From: Cristatella mucedo
Taxonomy: Eukaryota > Bryozoa > Phylactolaemata > Cristatellidae
DNA length: 23,500 bases
Reading direction: 5' to 3'
NCBI GenBank assembly: GCA_009760855.2
Contig: WPIO01000002.1
Coordinates: 9,487,501 to 9,511,000, forward strand
Below the pieces are notes generated by a model, which had not been told where the DNA came from, ran no database searches, and saw only the letters and a program-made list of their open reading frames with translations. Positions 1-19,772 of the stretch are shown here, in pieces. A program made the translations under genes and the position numbers. Numbering within the stretch: the stretch's first letter is position 1; every line of letters starts with the position of its first letter.

Positions 1-11549
<11,549 letters not shown>

Positions 11550-11840
11550 TAGTCGAAGTTGCAGCTCATGCTGCCGTGCACGGCTCGCACAGCGCGCTTC
11601 GGCGCTCTGCGGAGAGCGGCGCCGATGGCAAAAGCAGAGGAGCTCGCGGCCGAAAGCGCGTATCACGCAGCTTCGTCAAGATCCTGATGACCTCCTTTGC
11701 CGCTGGCTGGCCTCTGGTTACCCGAGGCGGACAGACGGACGTACGGCTGGCGGGCACAAGGCTGACTGCCCGACCGCAGCAGGCTTGCTTTAGTTCCCCT
11801 GCCTGGCAGGCTGGCTGCACGAGACGGAGCCGCTGAAGAA

Positions 11841-11870
11841 GTAGCAGCAGCACAGAAGTGCTGCTGCTAC
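11841..11870 (+). promoter_or_regulatory. Perfect 13-bp hairpin in the 3' UTR
   Basis: GTAGCAGCAGCAC (11841-11853) is the exact reverse complement of GTGCTGCTGCTAC (11858-11870), around an AGAA loop. In the mRNA it would form a strong CAG/CUG stem about 290 bases after the stop codon. The role is unknown. Confidence 0.6.
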
Positions 11871-11932
11871 TCCAACACTGTCGCTAGCTACTCTTGGCTA
11901 CTCAAGCCCAGTCGATTTCATTATACAGTTGT

Positions 11933-11979
11933 CTGCTGCTGCTGCTGCTGCTGCTGCTGCTATATGCTGCTGCTGCTGC
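11933..11979 (+). repeat. CTG trinucleotide repeat
   Basis: Nine CTG units (11933-11959), a short TATAT break, then five TGC units. It lies in the probable 3' UTR, just after the CAG/CTG hairpin, with which it could pair. Confidence 0.9.
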
Positions 11980-12532
11980 TACTTTTATCTGCCGCTCACG
12001 TCGTTCAGACGCAGCAAGCTCAGGGGAGCTCGAGCAGCGATGTCGCGTGTGTTTTGCGCACGCTCGCGCACGCGTCTGTCCTTGCCGCTCGAGGCGGCCG
12101 CATCATGAAGAAGAGCTCCACTCGTCGTCTAGGCCAAAGACCAAGTTAAGTCATCTGTAAAGACTTCCCTTTCGTATGAGGGGTGTTGCTCTTTTGTTTT
12201 TGATCGTGCACGTGGGCACGCACTTACAGTCACTCGCTTGTCCGTTGGTGTGTTGGCGCCTGTCTCGTCGTACCTTCTTGCTTGCTGTACCCATACATCT
12301 ACATGTACATATATACGTATATAAATAGGCGAGCGAGCGCAGCTACTCCTCGTGGCAGCACCGATCTGTGAGCCGCTCTCAGGCTTGGGTTTGAGGCCAT
12401 GCCGGGTGCGTCCTGCTGAAGCCGACTATGCAGTTTACCGTAGGCCTATCAAAGGCACTGCTGTGCACGTGGGCTCCTGCCGGTCGGATGCTGCAGCAAT
12501 TTATTCTAAAATTTAATGTATTTAAATTATTA

Positions 12533-12538
12533 AATAAA
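12533..12538 (+). terminator. Candidate poly(A) signal AATAAA
   Basis: AATAAA sits in a local AT-rich stretch about 985 bases after the Rac stop and is followed by a G- and GT-containing segment. It is the best signal I see, but no transcript evidence is available here. Confidence 0.5.
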
Positions 12539-12702
12539 AAAGGGGGCAATATCTGTGTAGTTCGTCCCCAGGTGCACAATATCCTAGTAACGCCATTGCC
12601 ACAGAACCGTACTTTTGATCTGTAACGACGAAGTGCTAGGTCGCCGATGTGCAGCAGACCATTCCGTGTGGGTCGAATTTATCACCCAGCGTTCCTCCCG
12701 CG

Positions 12703-12722
12703 CCCCCCCCCCCCCCCCCCCC
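12703..12722. repeat. Poly(C) run, 20 bases
   Basis: Twenty consecutive C bases. True length is doubtful in assembly. On the other strand it is a G tract able to form quadruplex-like structure. Confidence 0.9.
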
Positions 12723-13285
12723 GCTCACCGGCTGATAGATTGCCCCTAGCTGACAATGCTGGGTAGCCTCTAGCTGACGTCGCGTGTGTGGTATTAACCA
12801 GGCGAAGACTGACCTGCATTAGACGAATCTGCATCAGACAAACATGCAGCAGACAGAGCCAGAAAGGGGAATTGGGGAGAGAGTACGTGTCAGAAGCATT
12901 AGGCAGGTGCCGAGGCATAAAGCGTAAGTAGGGAAGTACTCGGTAGCCGAATCAACGCTGAGGGCGACTTCTTAGTCACATAACTAGCTTGCATTTGTAA
13001 ATCATTTAAGAGCTCGTCAAGCCTACTATGCAAGCCTGGCGCTATTCACATTCGGCACCGGCTTGGCTTGAAAGCACATCATTTTCGTAGTGTGCATGCA
13101 GGCGTCGCATAATGTACTCAAAAGTGACGCCAGAAAGATGGGGAATGAACTCAGTGAGTTATGAGTGTGCCAATCTGCCCAATCCGAAAAATTTCAGTAA
13201 CGGCAACGTTCGTCATCCAGATTGCGACTGTGAAGTCAAAAGTGTTGCAGTGCGATCGCATAAGTAGCTTAATTTTGTATAAACT

Positions 13286-13375
13286 AAATATATATATATA
13301 TATATTAAAATGCTAGAATAACTTAGTAAGTTATTGAGCTATATATATATACATATATATGTATAGAGATAGATA
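13286..13375. repeat. TA-rich simple repeats and palindromes
   Basis: Two (TA)n runs flank TAACTTAGTAAGTTA (6-bp arms). The second run contains the perfect palindrome ATACATATATATGTAT and leads into GATA-like units. This is typical of cruciform-prone simple sequence. Confidence 0.75.
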
Positions 13376-14477
13376 GTAAGTTAGCCAGCGGATCCCTGCT
13401 ATACTGATGCTGTAGGGGCTACCCACGAAGGGTGTGGACATTTTCCCCTGTATGTGGTTTGGGGCTGGCTTCGCCTCCGCCGCCTAAATCCACCCCAGCT
13501 CGTATTCCTCGCTTTAATTAGGGCGTAACGAGATTTCTTGAGAACGAGTTATACTCAGTAGACCTCTCAGGTATCGCACTCATTTGCAGGAACGCGCGGC
13601 ATGCCGTAGCGTCCGCCCGGTTTGATGGGTACGAACACGTGCCTGGCGGCGTCGGAAAGAGCGAGCGGGACTAAACTCCCGTGGGACCCAACTTTATGGC
13701 TCGTCGACGCAGCTACGTGCAGTAGTCATTTCAGTTGTGACAAGCATCAGTAGCGAGTTTCAGGCATTGGGACCATACTAACTAAAGGCGCGGTCTCCAA
13801 CGGTTGTGATGTTCGTACGAGGTATGGCTAAATAATTCGAGTCAGAACTGCTGATTGTACGATTCTTTGACTGGTGGGAGAGAAGCTCTCTAGGTAGGCT
13901 GGGGCCAGAGAACGACGGGTCGGCAAGTCATCTAATAAGGGAAAAGGGTGAGTTCTTGAACACTTCATCAAAAAAACAATACTTACTCATAGTGGGCGAT
14001 TGATTGAATGAATTCCTTCCTTGCTGAAATACGATCCTGGATCAGGGCCAATTTCCTACTGCCACAAAGTGGTAAAACTTCCTCAAGTCTGGAACGAGAT
14101 ACTTTGCTCTTCTAGTAAGTGGCACAGTGTTAGGACCATCACCAAATGCTCGGGACATTGGTTCCTCTTCAAAGGCTTTTCATTGTTTATAAGTTTAATT
14201 CAGAAGACAGCTTCCATGGCTAGTCACTGTATTCAATCCTAGCCTATAAATAAGGTCTACCTACTGTGGAAGCTTGCTAAACATAATAAAAGCTTCCTGT
14301 TTCTGTTAAAAATTAAACTGCAGTAAATTGGTTAAGGATTTCAGCTATCGAAACGAGCCCTTGAGACACCACAGATGGAGTTGAATACGACTGCATCGTG
14401 TGTTAGTTCGTTGTGGATAACTCTAAACCAGGCTTATAATTTTCTGAAGAAACTGCGATTGCTCTCGAATCACTAGC

Positions 14478-14756
14478 TTAATTACTTGGCAATTTAACAT
14501 CCAGTCGTGCCGACCTCTCCTTTGACTCGGGTCGCAGCTTGTACTTCGAAGAATATCCAATTCCTTTACGAACCGTGCATTCCGGTACAATGCCCCCAAG
14601 TTTGGAATACACTAGCTTGTACTCGATACATCCATTCTTTGTGCTTTTATTTGGCTTGCTAGAATTATCAATTGCACCATTGAGTTGACACACTGTCGTG
14701 CCCCATGCGTAGCTTGCTTTGATTAGGAATGGCGATGGCCTGGACGTTAAGGTCAA
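14478..14756 (-). other. Possible short exon or remnant, unrecognised
   Basis: A minus-strand frame of about 90 codons with three cysteines, open upstream into the inverted repeat at 14765. The end (YKLRPESKERSARLDVKL) is faintly like the last strands of an Ig-type domain, but I do not recognise a family and there is no clear splice evidence. It could be a host exon, a piece of the inserted element, or chance. Confidence 0.2.
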
Positions 14757-14764
14757 GCAATCGG

Positions 14765-14887
14765 GTGTTGTTGTAAAAGTACCCTTTTTGGACCAATTCC
14801 ATTTTTAGGACATCGCATGTTCACTACGTTCACATTCGAAGTCCTAAAAAGGGAATTAGTCCAAATTGTGTACTTTTACTACAACAC
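14765..14887. repeat. 47-bp imperfect inverted repeat at the element boundary
   Basis: The left arm (14765-14811) starts GTGTTGTTGTAAAAGTAC. The right arm (14841-14887) is its reverse complement at 41 of 47 positions, around a 29-base loop. It lies exactly where composition changes from host-like to AT-rich. It is either a folded terminal repeat marking the end of the Polinton-like element or a small foldback/MITE that happens to sit at the junction. I see no target-site duplication. Confidence 0.75.
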
Positions 14888-14912
14888 TAAAACTTTTGTC
14901 CTATGATTTTTT

Positions 14913-15089
14913 TTAATATCTTTGTATTCTAACTTGCTTAACTAAACTAATTTCAATAACATCTAAAGGACTAGGTGTTCTAAATCCTGCGTAACTTAGA
15001 ACAGGATAACTGAGATCAAATGTTATTACTATTGTATTACTTTCTTCAATGATAGCAAGGTTTTTTATAGAATTACTTAATGTCAACAT
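14913..15089 (-). CDS. Small protein, 58 aa, unknown
   Basis: An intact frame from ATG (15089) to TAA (14913). Its start overlaps the end of the fibre-like gene before it by seven bases (ATGTTGA), the close coupling seen throughout this cluster, which supports it being real. The protein is rich in beta-forming residues (IVITFDL, VIEISLV) with no signal peptide or membrane segment. As the last gene before the inverted repeat it may be a fibre accessory or a late virion protein. I recognise no family. Confidence 0.55.
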   Translation of the reverse strand: MLTLSNSIKNLAIIEESNTIVITFDLSYPVLSYAGFRTPSPLDVIEISLVKQVRIQRY

Positions 15090-15897
15090 ATAATCACCTT
15101 AACACCTGAATAAGGTAAATTAAGTAAATTAGAAGGAAAAAAGTTTGGTGAATAGAATCTATGATAGCAGTTAATAATTATATTATCATATTCTATAGAC
15201 AACTTTTACACCGTTATAGATACTGTTGATGTAATAGTTCTATAAGGTATTCTAGTTGCATTATCATCCTTTAGAACAAAGTATTTATTTTCAGCTGTTC
15301 TTCCATAAACATTATAATAGGTATCATCATTAACAATATAAGTATTATCATTATTTATTCTATTGATATCTCTTATTTTTATTTTTATATTCGTGTATAG
15401 AGGTTTTTTATGTTAATGTCAGATAGTTTTGCTAGTGTTATGTCAGTGGTGTTGTTAGATAAATTAGTAGTACTTTTAGCTCCTATTATTCCTTCAAGAA
15501 TCAGTGACTCGTGGTTAAAAAGTCTATTAGTTCTTAAAAACGTTGAATAAGCTCTTTCTCTTGTGTATGAGCAGTCGTTAGAATTATTAGCAATTAATCT
15601 ATCTACTTCTAGAGTTCCATCTATTACTTGTCCTCCTTCTGTTCCAGTCTTTGTATCAAGATACTGTTTTGTAGATAAATCATTTCCATTAACAGGATAA
15701 CTTATGTTTACATATTTCTTTGACCTAGCAGATAAATCTCCTCTTATAATATCATCAGAGTCTTTTCTAATATTATTATTATCAGCAAACGTTTTACTTA
15801 CTACCTCTAATTCACAAATAGTAGAACCAACATTTGCTATTCTATTTTTACCAAGATTTAGAGTTCCATTCATTTCTAATAATCTTCCGCTAAGCAT
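15083..15897 (-). pseudogene. Fibre-like protein C, interrupted
   Basis: The third of three tandem fibre-like genes, a presumed attachment structure of the virion. It starts MLSGRLLEMNG one base after the TAA of the gene before it. The intact first 170 codons carry degenerate shaft-type units such as YPVNGNDLSTKQYLD, which match the P-x(4)-D-x(3)-K-x-Y-x-D pattern of phage and viral fibres. The frame then shifts by one near 15,385-15,400 and later meets an in-frame TAA at 15206-15208. Beyond that the same frame stays open to TGA at 15083, which overlaps the next start, so the original gene probably ended there. The C-terminal part differs from the other two fibres and would be the distal head. 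Function is inferred from repeats and context only. Confidence 0.65.
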
Positions 15898-15898
15898 T

Positions 15899-16769
15899 TT
15901 ACGTTGTCGCTATATAAAAAAAGATATTTAATTCTTTATCAAATAAGTTTGAGCCAGATATAAAGGTTGACGATTGAACAAGTTTTTTATTTGCATCAAG
16001 TACATACCCACCATATAACTGATCTTGTAACGGGACTAACGTTTCCGGAAGAGGTTGTAGTATACCTTTTTTCCAGTTGTATATTCATACAATGTTGTTA
16101 CAACAAGCAAACCTCTAGGGATAGTGGTATCAGTTAAAGTAGAGATCCATCGATCGTTAATTGATTTCCCATATAATTCTGTTGTTAAAGACCCATCTAC
16201 AGTTGCTCTAAAACGTATTACACTAATATTTCCATCTGATACTTTATTTAGATATTTTAAGTTTACACCGTCGTTAGGATTAACAGGTTCGTTTTCAAAG
16301 AAGATAGAGTATCAATTCATATCTAAATTTCCATTGGGAGTTCCACCTGTTAGTTTAAGGAAGTTAGAGTCCATATACGATTTGTTTGGAATATCATTAT
16401 CAGAAGTAGGTGGTCCTGCAACAGACACATTTCCATTTACGGTTAGTGTTCCATTAATAGTTCCACCAGTCTTCGATAATTTACTGTCTGCATAGTCTTT
16501 AGTTGCAGCATCACTAGGGTTTACAGGATTTGCTAGTTCTATCAACTTATAATTTTTCATATCGATATCTCCATCAGCTGTAGTTCCTCTTGATACTTTA
16601 GTGACGAAATTGGTATCTATGTACTTTCTATTTACCGCATCTCCAATATCAACAGGTTCACCTAAATCTTTTATTAAATTTCCATTCATACCTAAACTAC
16701 CTGTAAGTACATCACCACTTTTTTAATGTAATTTGTTATACTAATTCCTCTTCTTTTAGGTCTGAACAT
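15899..16769 (-). pseudogene. Fibre-like protein B, interrupted
   Basis: The second fibre-like gene, starting MFRPKRRG two bases after the stop of fibre A and ending TAA at 15899. It has the clearest shaft repeats: GEPVDIGDAVNRKYID, ANPVNPSDAATKDYAD, SDNDIPNKSYMD and NEPVNPNDGVNLKYL, spaced by GG-x-NG-x-L turns. The C-terminal 110 or so codons have no repeats and would form a head. There are three breaks: a one-base shift in an A6 run (16719-16724), an in-frame TGA at 16312-16314 and a further shift near 16,066-16,070. The breaks and the tight spacing suggest a once functional, now decayed gene. The repeat type is known from phage tail fibres, and its use as an animal-virus fibre is inference. 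Confidence 0.7.
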
Positions 16770-16771
16770 TT

Positions 16772-17638
16772 CTATACAATAGTAAAAAGAAAATCAATGT
16801 AAGTTATTCCACTTGCAACATTAAATTTATCAATAGCATATCTACATGTTCCATCAGTGTTAATTATTAAAACTAGAGTACCACTAACTCCATAAGTATT
16901 ATCAGTAGATAACTCTACGTAAGACTTTGTTTTGTCGGTTGCAAACATAACACCACTTACCATTGTAAAGTTGGGTAATACACCGGGAAAGAATGTTTTA
17001 AGATTAATCATGTACGCAACAACATCACCTGTGGTTGCTACAATAGGCTTATCACCCGGTGTAAGTTGTTGTGTTTGAAATTTATTTCCTGTGTTACCAA
17101 TAGCTGTAATACTTAAACCAAGCATATCAAGATAAAATACGTTTGGATAAATACCAGAGCCTGCTCCAAAATACCTAAACGATATTTGTTTATTATTATC
17201 TATATATTGTTTTGTCACAGTATCAGAGTCTTTTAAGTTAGTAATATTCTTTCCACCCATATTCATACTTGCAGTTGCTTTACCTTGAAACACTTGCGTC
17301 ATATCTTTTAAGAGTCCATAGTTTATTACTTTATAAGGTCTTAAATCACTGTATACAGTTCCATCAGCAGAGTTTCCTGATATACCAAAAACATTCTTAC
17401 AATTCAATTGCGACATCATCTTTCCATTAGTCTTTGAAAGAAACCCAGACATACTTGAAACGGTTGCTAAGTCATCTATAACATTTGTAGCAACACTTCC
17501 TCCAAAGTTTGATTTAAAACCACAGCCCAAGTTTATTGCATCACCATCATTAATAGGGTATGCTAAGCTGGTTACTTTATTTCCGTTAGCGTTAAGATCA
17601 CTGTAAATAGAACCATTAATCTTTCTAACTTTTTCCAT
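16772..17638 (-). CDS. Fibre-like protein A, 288 aa, intact
   Basis: The first and only unbroken member of the fibre-like trio. The N-terminal part has shaft-type units, for example NANGNKVTSLAYPINDGDAI near residue 20 and MGGKNITNLKDSDTVTKQYI near residue 127. The last 130-140 residues are a non-repetitive, Gly/Thr/Val-rich beta domain (SGTLVLIINTDG and similar), likely the receptor-binding head. There is no signal peptide or membrane segment. It starts MEKVRKING at 17638, only 13 bases from the divergent start of the plus-strand gene at 17652, so the two promoters must share or overlap. The gene after it starts two bases past its TAG. The role in attachment is inferred from architecture. 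Confidence 0.75.
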   Translation of the reverse strand: MEKVRKINGSIYSDLNANGNKVTSLAYPINDGDAINLGCGFKSNFGGSVATNVIDDLATVSSMSGFLSKTNGKMMSQLNCKNVFGISGNSADGTVYSDLRPYKVINYGLLKDMTQVFQGKATASMNMGGKNITNLKDSDTVTKQYIDNNKQISFRYFGAGSGIYPNVFYLDMLGLSITAIGNTGNKFQTQQLTPGDKPIVATTGDVVAYMINLKTFFPGVLPNFTMVSGVMFATDKTKSYVELSTDNTYGVSGTLVLIINTDGTCRYAIDKFNVASGITYIDFLFTIV

Positions 17639-17651
17639 TCACTTATAATAT
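17639..17651. promoter_or_regulatory. 13-bp divergent intergenic region
   Basis: TCACTTATAATAT separates the starts of fibre A (minus) and the 187-aa gene (plus). The TATAATAT core is TATA-like on both strands. Any promoter elements must extend into the neighbouring coding DNA. Confidence 0.45.
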
Positions 17652-18215
17652 ATGAAGAATAAAAAAGGAAAAGGTGTTGATAGTATAAAAGAAGGAGTAG
17701 ATACAACTAAGGAAGTTGTTTCAGGCATTACAACAGCAACTGAAGTAGGTTCGAAAGCGGTTATAAAGATATTACCTAAAGTTGCTAGGAAGCTGTCCTT
17801 ACAGGCCTCAAACAAGATCGCAAAGATCGTTCCAAAGTTATTACAATCTTTCAAGGTCATCGGAACAGCTACAAAAGCTCTAGGAGGATTTCTATCAGGA
17901 GTAACAGGAATAGTAGATCTTGGTTTGTTTATAAAAGAAATTGTTGATGACATATCTTCTGGTAAGTATGGACAAGTCTTCTGGAAAACAATGTCAGATA
18001 AAAAAGAAGGACTATCAAAGATGGTTGCAAGTTTGGAAGTAGGTTTCTACATTAATGAAATATTATTAGAAGCTGAAAAAGCAAACGGTGATTGGTATTT
18101 AAATCCTAGTAAGTTTTTATCTGATACATTCGGAGAAGAAGTTTCTTGGGATGCAACTCAACTTGATCCTATAGCATGGAAGAAAAACTTTCTTGAAATG
18201 AGAGGAGGCTTTTAA
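17652..18215 (+). CDS. 187-aa protein, possible minor virion or membrane-active protein
   Basis: An intact frame starting MKNKKGKG and ending at TAA 18213-18215. Residues 1-70 are rich in Lys, Thr and Val with amphipathic helix character. About residues 75-100 form a glycine-rich hydrophobic segment (ALGGFLSGVTGIVDLGLFI), and the rest is soluble and helical with WYLNP and WDATQLDP motifs. It is followed without spacing by a second hydrophobic gene in the same frame. A short basic head with a hydrophobic segment would fit a minor capsid or membrane-interacting virion protein, but I recognise no family. It is divergent from the fibre operon. Confidence 0.55.
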   Translation: MKNKKGKGVDSIKEGVDTTKEVVSGITTATEVGSKAVIKILPKVARKLSLQASNKIAKIVPKLLQSFKVIGTATKALGGFLSGVTGIVDLGLFIKEIVDDISSGKYGQVFWKTMSDKKEGLSKMVASLEVGFYINEILLEAEKANGDWYLNPSKFLSDTFGEEVSWDATQLDPIAWKKNFLEMRGGF

Positions 18216-18752
18216 CTTGCTATTCCAGCTATAATTGCTAGCATAGCAAGTGTAATAGGAACTCTTGGTTTAGCAGTTTCAATAACTGTAGCAGTTGCAG
18301 GATTGATAAAAAAAGTAGTTGATGAAACAATGTATACTGCTAGAGCACCTAAAATGAATACTCATGAGGAGAGAATGAGTGCTTTATCACTTCAAAGAGA
18401 AAGATTAAATAATGCTATTGTAGACTTGAAAAACATGATAGAACTACTTGAAAAGGGGGCTGATATAGATCTAAGTGATAAAGTACAGAATTCAGAAGTA
18501 AAAAATAGATTAACTTACCTTAAAAAAGGAAAAGAACTTGTAGAGAAAGGAGGTGTTAGTTATAGTGAAGATTTAAAACGAGACATATAAAAAGTAGAAG
18601 CTTCTACTGTTGGTGGTCGTAAAACGTGTGATTATAAAGCTGAGAGTGCGATGCTATTGAGTAATCTTTTTGCACAAGGTAAGAGTCAAGAAGAAATATA
18701 TAACGAAATAATTAAACTTAGAGATGAACTCAAACGAAGATGTAAAAACTAA
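18216..18752 (+). pseudogene. Membrane-type protein with missing start and in-frame stop
   Basis: Directly after the preceding TAA and in the same frame, reading continues LAIPAIIASIASVIGTLG, a strongly hydrophobic stretch of about 30 residues ending at lysines (one transmembrane segment). A helical, charged region follows (RERLNNAIVDLKNMIELLEKG), then an in-frame TAA at 18588-18590. The frame is open again for 53 codons, with GRKTCDYKAE and a Lys/Arg-rich end. There is no ATG before position 18330, so the start codon has probably been lost, or the TAA at 18213 is a nonsense mutation in one longer gene. Family unknown. Confidence 0.5.
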
Positions 18753-18797
18753 TAGTCAGTGTAGCGAATTATTTTGTTATCTTCTGTTAGAGTGTAT

Positions 18798-19291
18798 TTA
18801 AAATTTTGCAAACTCAATACTCAAACGTATTACTACATTATCCCGTGCGTAAGTAGCTTCTACTTCATCATTAAAGTAACCAAGGTGTCTTTTTTCCCAT
18901 CTATTCGTATATAGGCAACGTATTTTTTTGCTCTTTTATTAAAACTAACACCAATAAAATTAGATGATAAACCTTTTACTTTTGGTTTATTTCTTTGATT
19001 TTCTGAATTAGTTGCTTCACGCAAATTCTCGAAACGATTCTTTTGTCTATCATTATCAATGTGATCAATCTCATTCAAAGATAATTTACCAGTCATTATC
19101 AACCACACCAATCTATGAGCGTAGTATAACTTTCCATCAACCATTATTTGTTTGTATCCGCAGGTGTTTATACAACCAGCCTCTGATCCAACTTTTATTC
19201 TTTCTCTTCTAGTTTTATATGTAAATTTTCCTGTTAGGGCGTTGTAATCAAATAATTCAAGAACTCTATTTCTTAGTTCATCTTGATCCAT
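18798..19291 (-). pseudogene. HNH-AP2 homing-type endonuclease, frameshifted near the end
   Basis: A free-standing endonuclease of the phage HNH type with a C-terminal AP2 DNA-binding domain. Seen: an N-terminal LFDYNALTGKFTYK segment typical of these enzymes; AHRLVW; the nuclease core IDHIDNDRQKNRFENLR with the catalytic His, metal-binding Asp and conserved Asn; SENQRNK; then an AP2 start SNFIGVSFNKRAKKYVAYI. The frame shifts by one base near 18,882-18,886, inside the AP2 domain. The other frame then supplies its expected end down to TAA at 18798. Such enzymes nick or cut DNA at long sites and spread themselves. It lies alone on this strand between viral plus-strand genes, as an inserted passenger would. 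Confidence 0.8.
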
Positions 19292-19345
19292 GTATACATA
19301 GTTTTATAAATGTTTAATATAATTCTAGTTTATTATATATAGAAA
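19292..19345. promoter_or_regulatory. 54-bp divergent promoter region
   Basis: It separates the HNH start (minus) from the truncated module start (plus). On the plus side TATTATATATAGAAA immediately precedes ATG. On the minus side ATTTATAAAA lies about 10 bases before ATG. Both are TATA-like. Confidence 0.45.
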
Positions 19346-19727
19346 ATGAAGTATGAACTAGCATATTTATGCCTATCAGATGATTTGATAAGGGATATCC
19401 GAAGATCTACTAATACAATTTCAATCAGACTTATACAGCATAATTTAGTGGGTTCCACTGTTTTACTTGTAACTCAAGCTCAATTAAGCCAAATAAAAAA
19501 AAAACATGTCAAATGGTACTGATCTTGTATTGAAATTAGAACCTAATCAATTGAAAGCTAATAGAAAAAATGGAACTGGTGAAATTGATATAATAAATTT
19601 TCAGACGAAAAGAAAATTGATAATACAACTTTGTTATTGTTATTGTCTATCATTTTTACACAGGATAAAACACACATTGGGATTTAAGCGCCCGTTGGAA
19701 ACTAAATACCGTATGGGATATATGTGA
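19346..19727 (+). pseudogene. Duplicated N-terminal module of the PLA2-like gene, copy 1, broken
   Basis: Starts MKYELAYLCLSDDLI after TATATATAGAAA. It aligns with the start of the gene at 19770: LSDDLIRDIRRSTNTISIR against LSDHQLKQIHKSTEPISIR, LVTQAQLSQIKK against FVTNTQLNKIEK, and PNQLKANRKNGTGEIDII against LKQLKANRKHGSGIVDII. The frame shifts in a 10-A run (19495-19504). After DIIN similarity ends, the frame runs to TGA at 19727, and there is no PLA2 domain. It is a tandem copy of the first module only, created by duplication with its promoter. Comparable LTxxQ repeat modules precede PLA2-like domains in Polinton proteins as I remember them. Confidence 0.6.
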
Positions 19728-19752
19728 AAGTAACTGTATCCGTTTAAATTAA

Positions 19753-19772
19753 TTTACTATATGTAGAAAATG
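19753..19772 (+). promoter_or_regulatory. Duplicated TATA-like start region
   Basis: TTTACTATATGTAGAAAATG here matches TATTATATATAGAAAATG at 19331-19348. The same TATA-type core and the AGAAAATG start context lie before both module copies, so the promoter was duplicated with the gene or is under selection. Confidence 0.45.

Larger units (their letters stand above)
11550..12532 (+). other. Probable Rac 3' untranslated region
   Basis: About 1 kb between the stop codon and the first good poly(A) signal. It holds a perfect hairpin, CTG runs and a short AT stretch near 12,300-12,325. Overlapping short open frames in several phases show no family match. Confidence 0.5.
12539..14764. other. Intergenic host DNA without a convincing gene
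   Basis: It contains a 20-C run, TA-rich simple repeats (about 13,285-13,375) including the perfect palindrome ATACATATATATGTAT, and otherwise mixed sequence. A minus-strand frame at 14478-14756 is listed separately. I recognise no conserved protein or RNA. Confidence 0.6.

Noticed and set aside
12682-12918. A minus-strand frame with a glycine/arginine-rich end
   Set aside because: The glycine/arginine-rich part is the poly(C) tract in translation. The remainder has no family likeness.
13380-13960. Possible transposon end in the GC-balanced stretch after the TA repeats
   Set aside because: No inverted repeats, target duplication or coding remnant could be found by eye.
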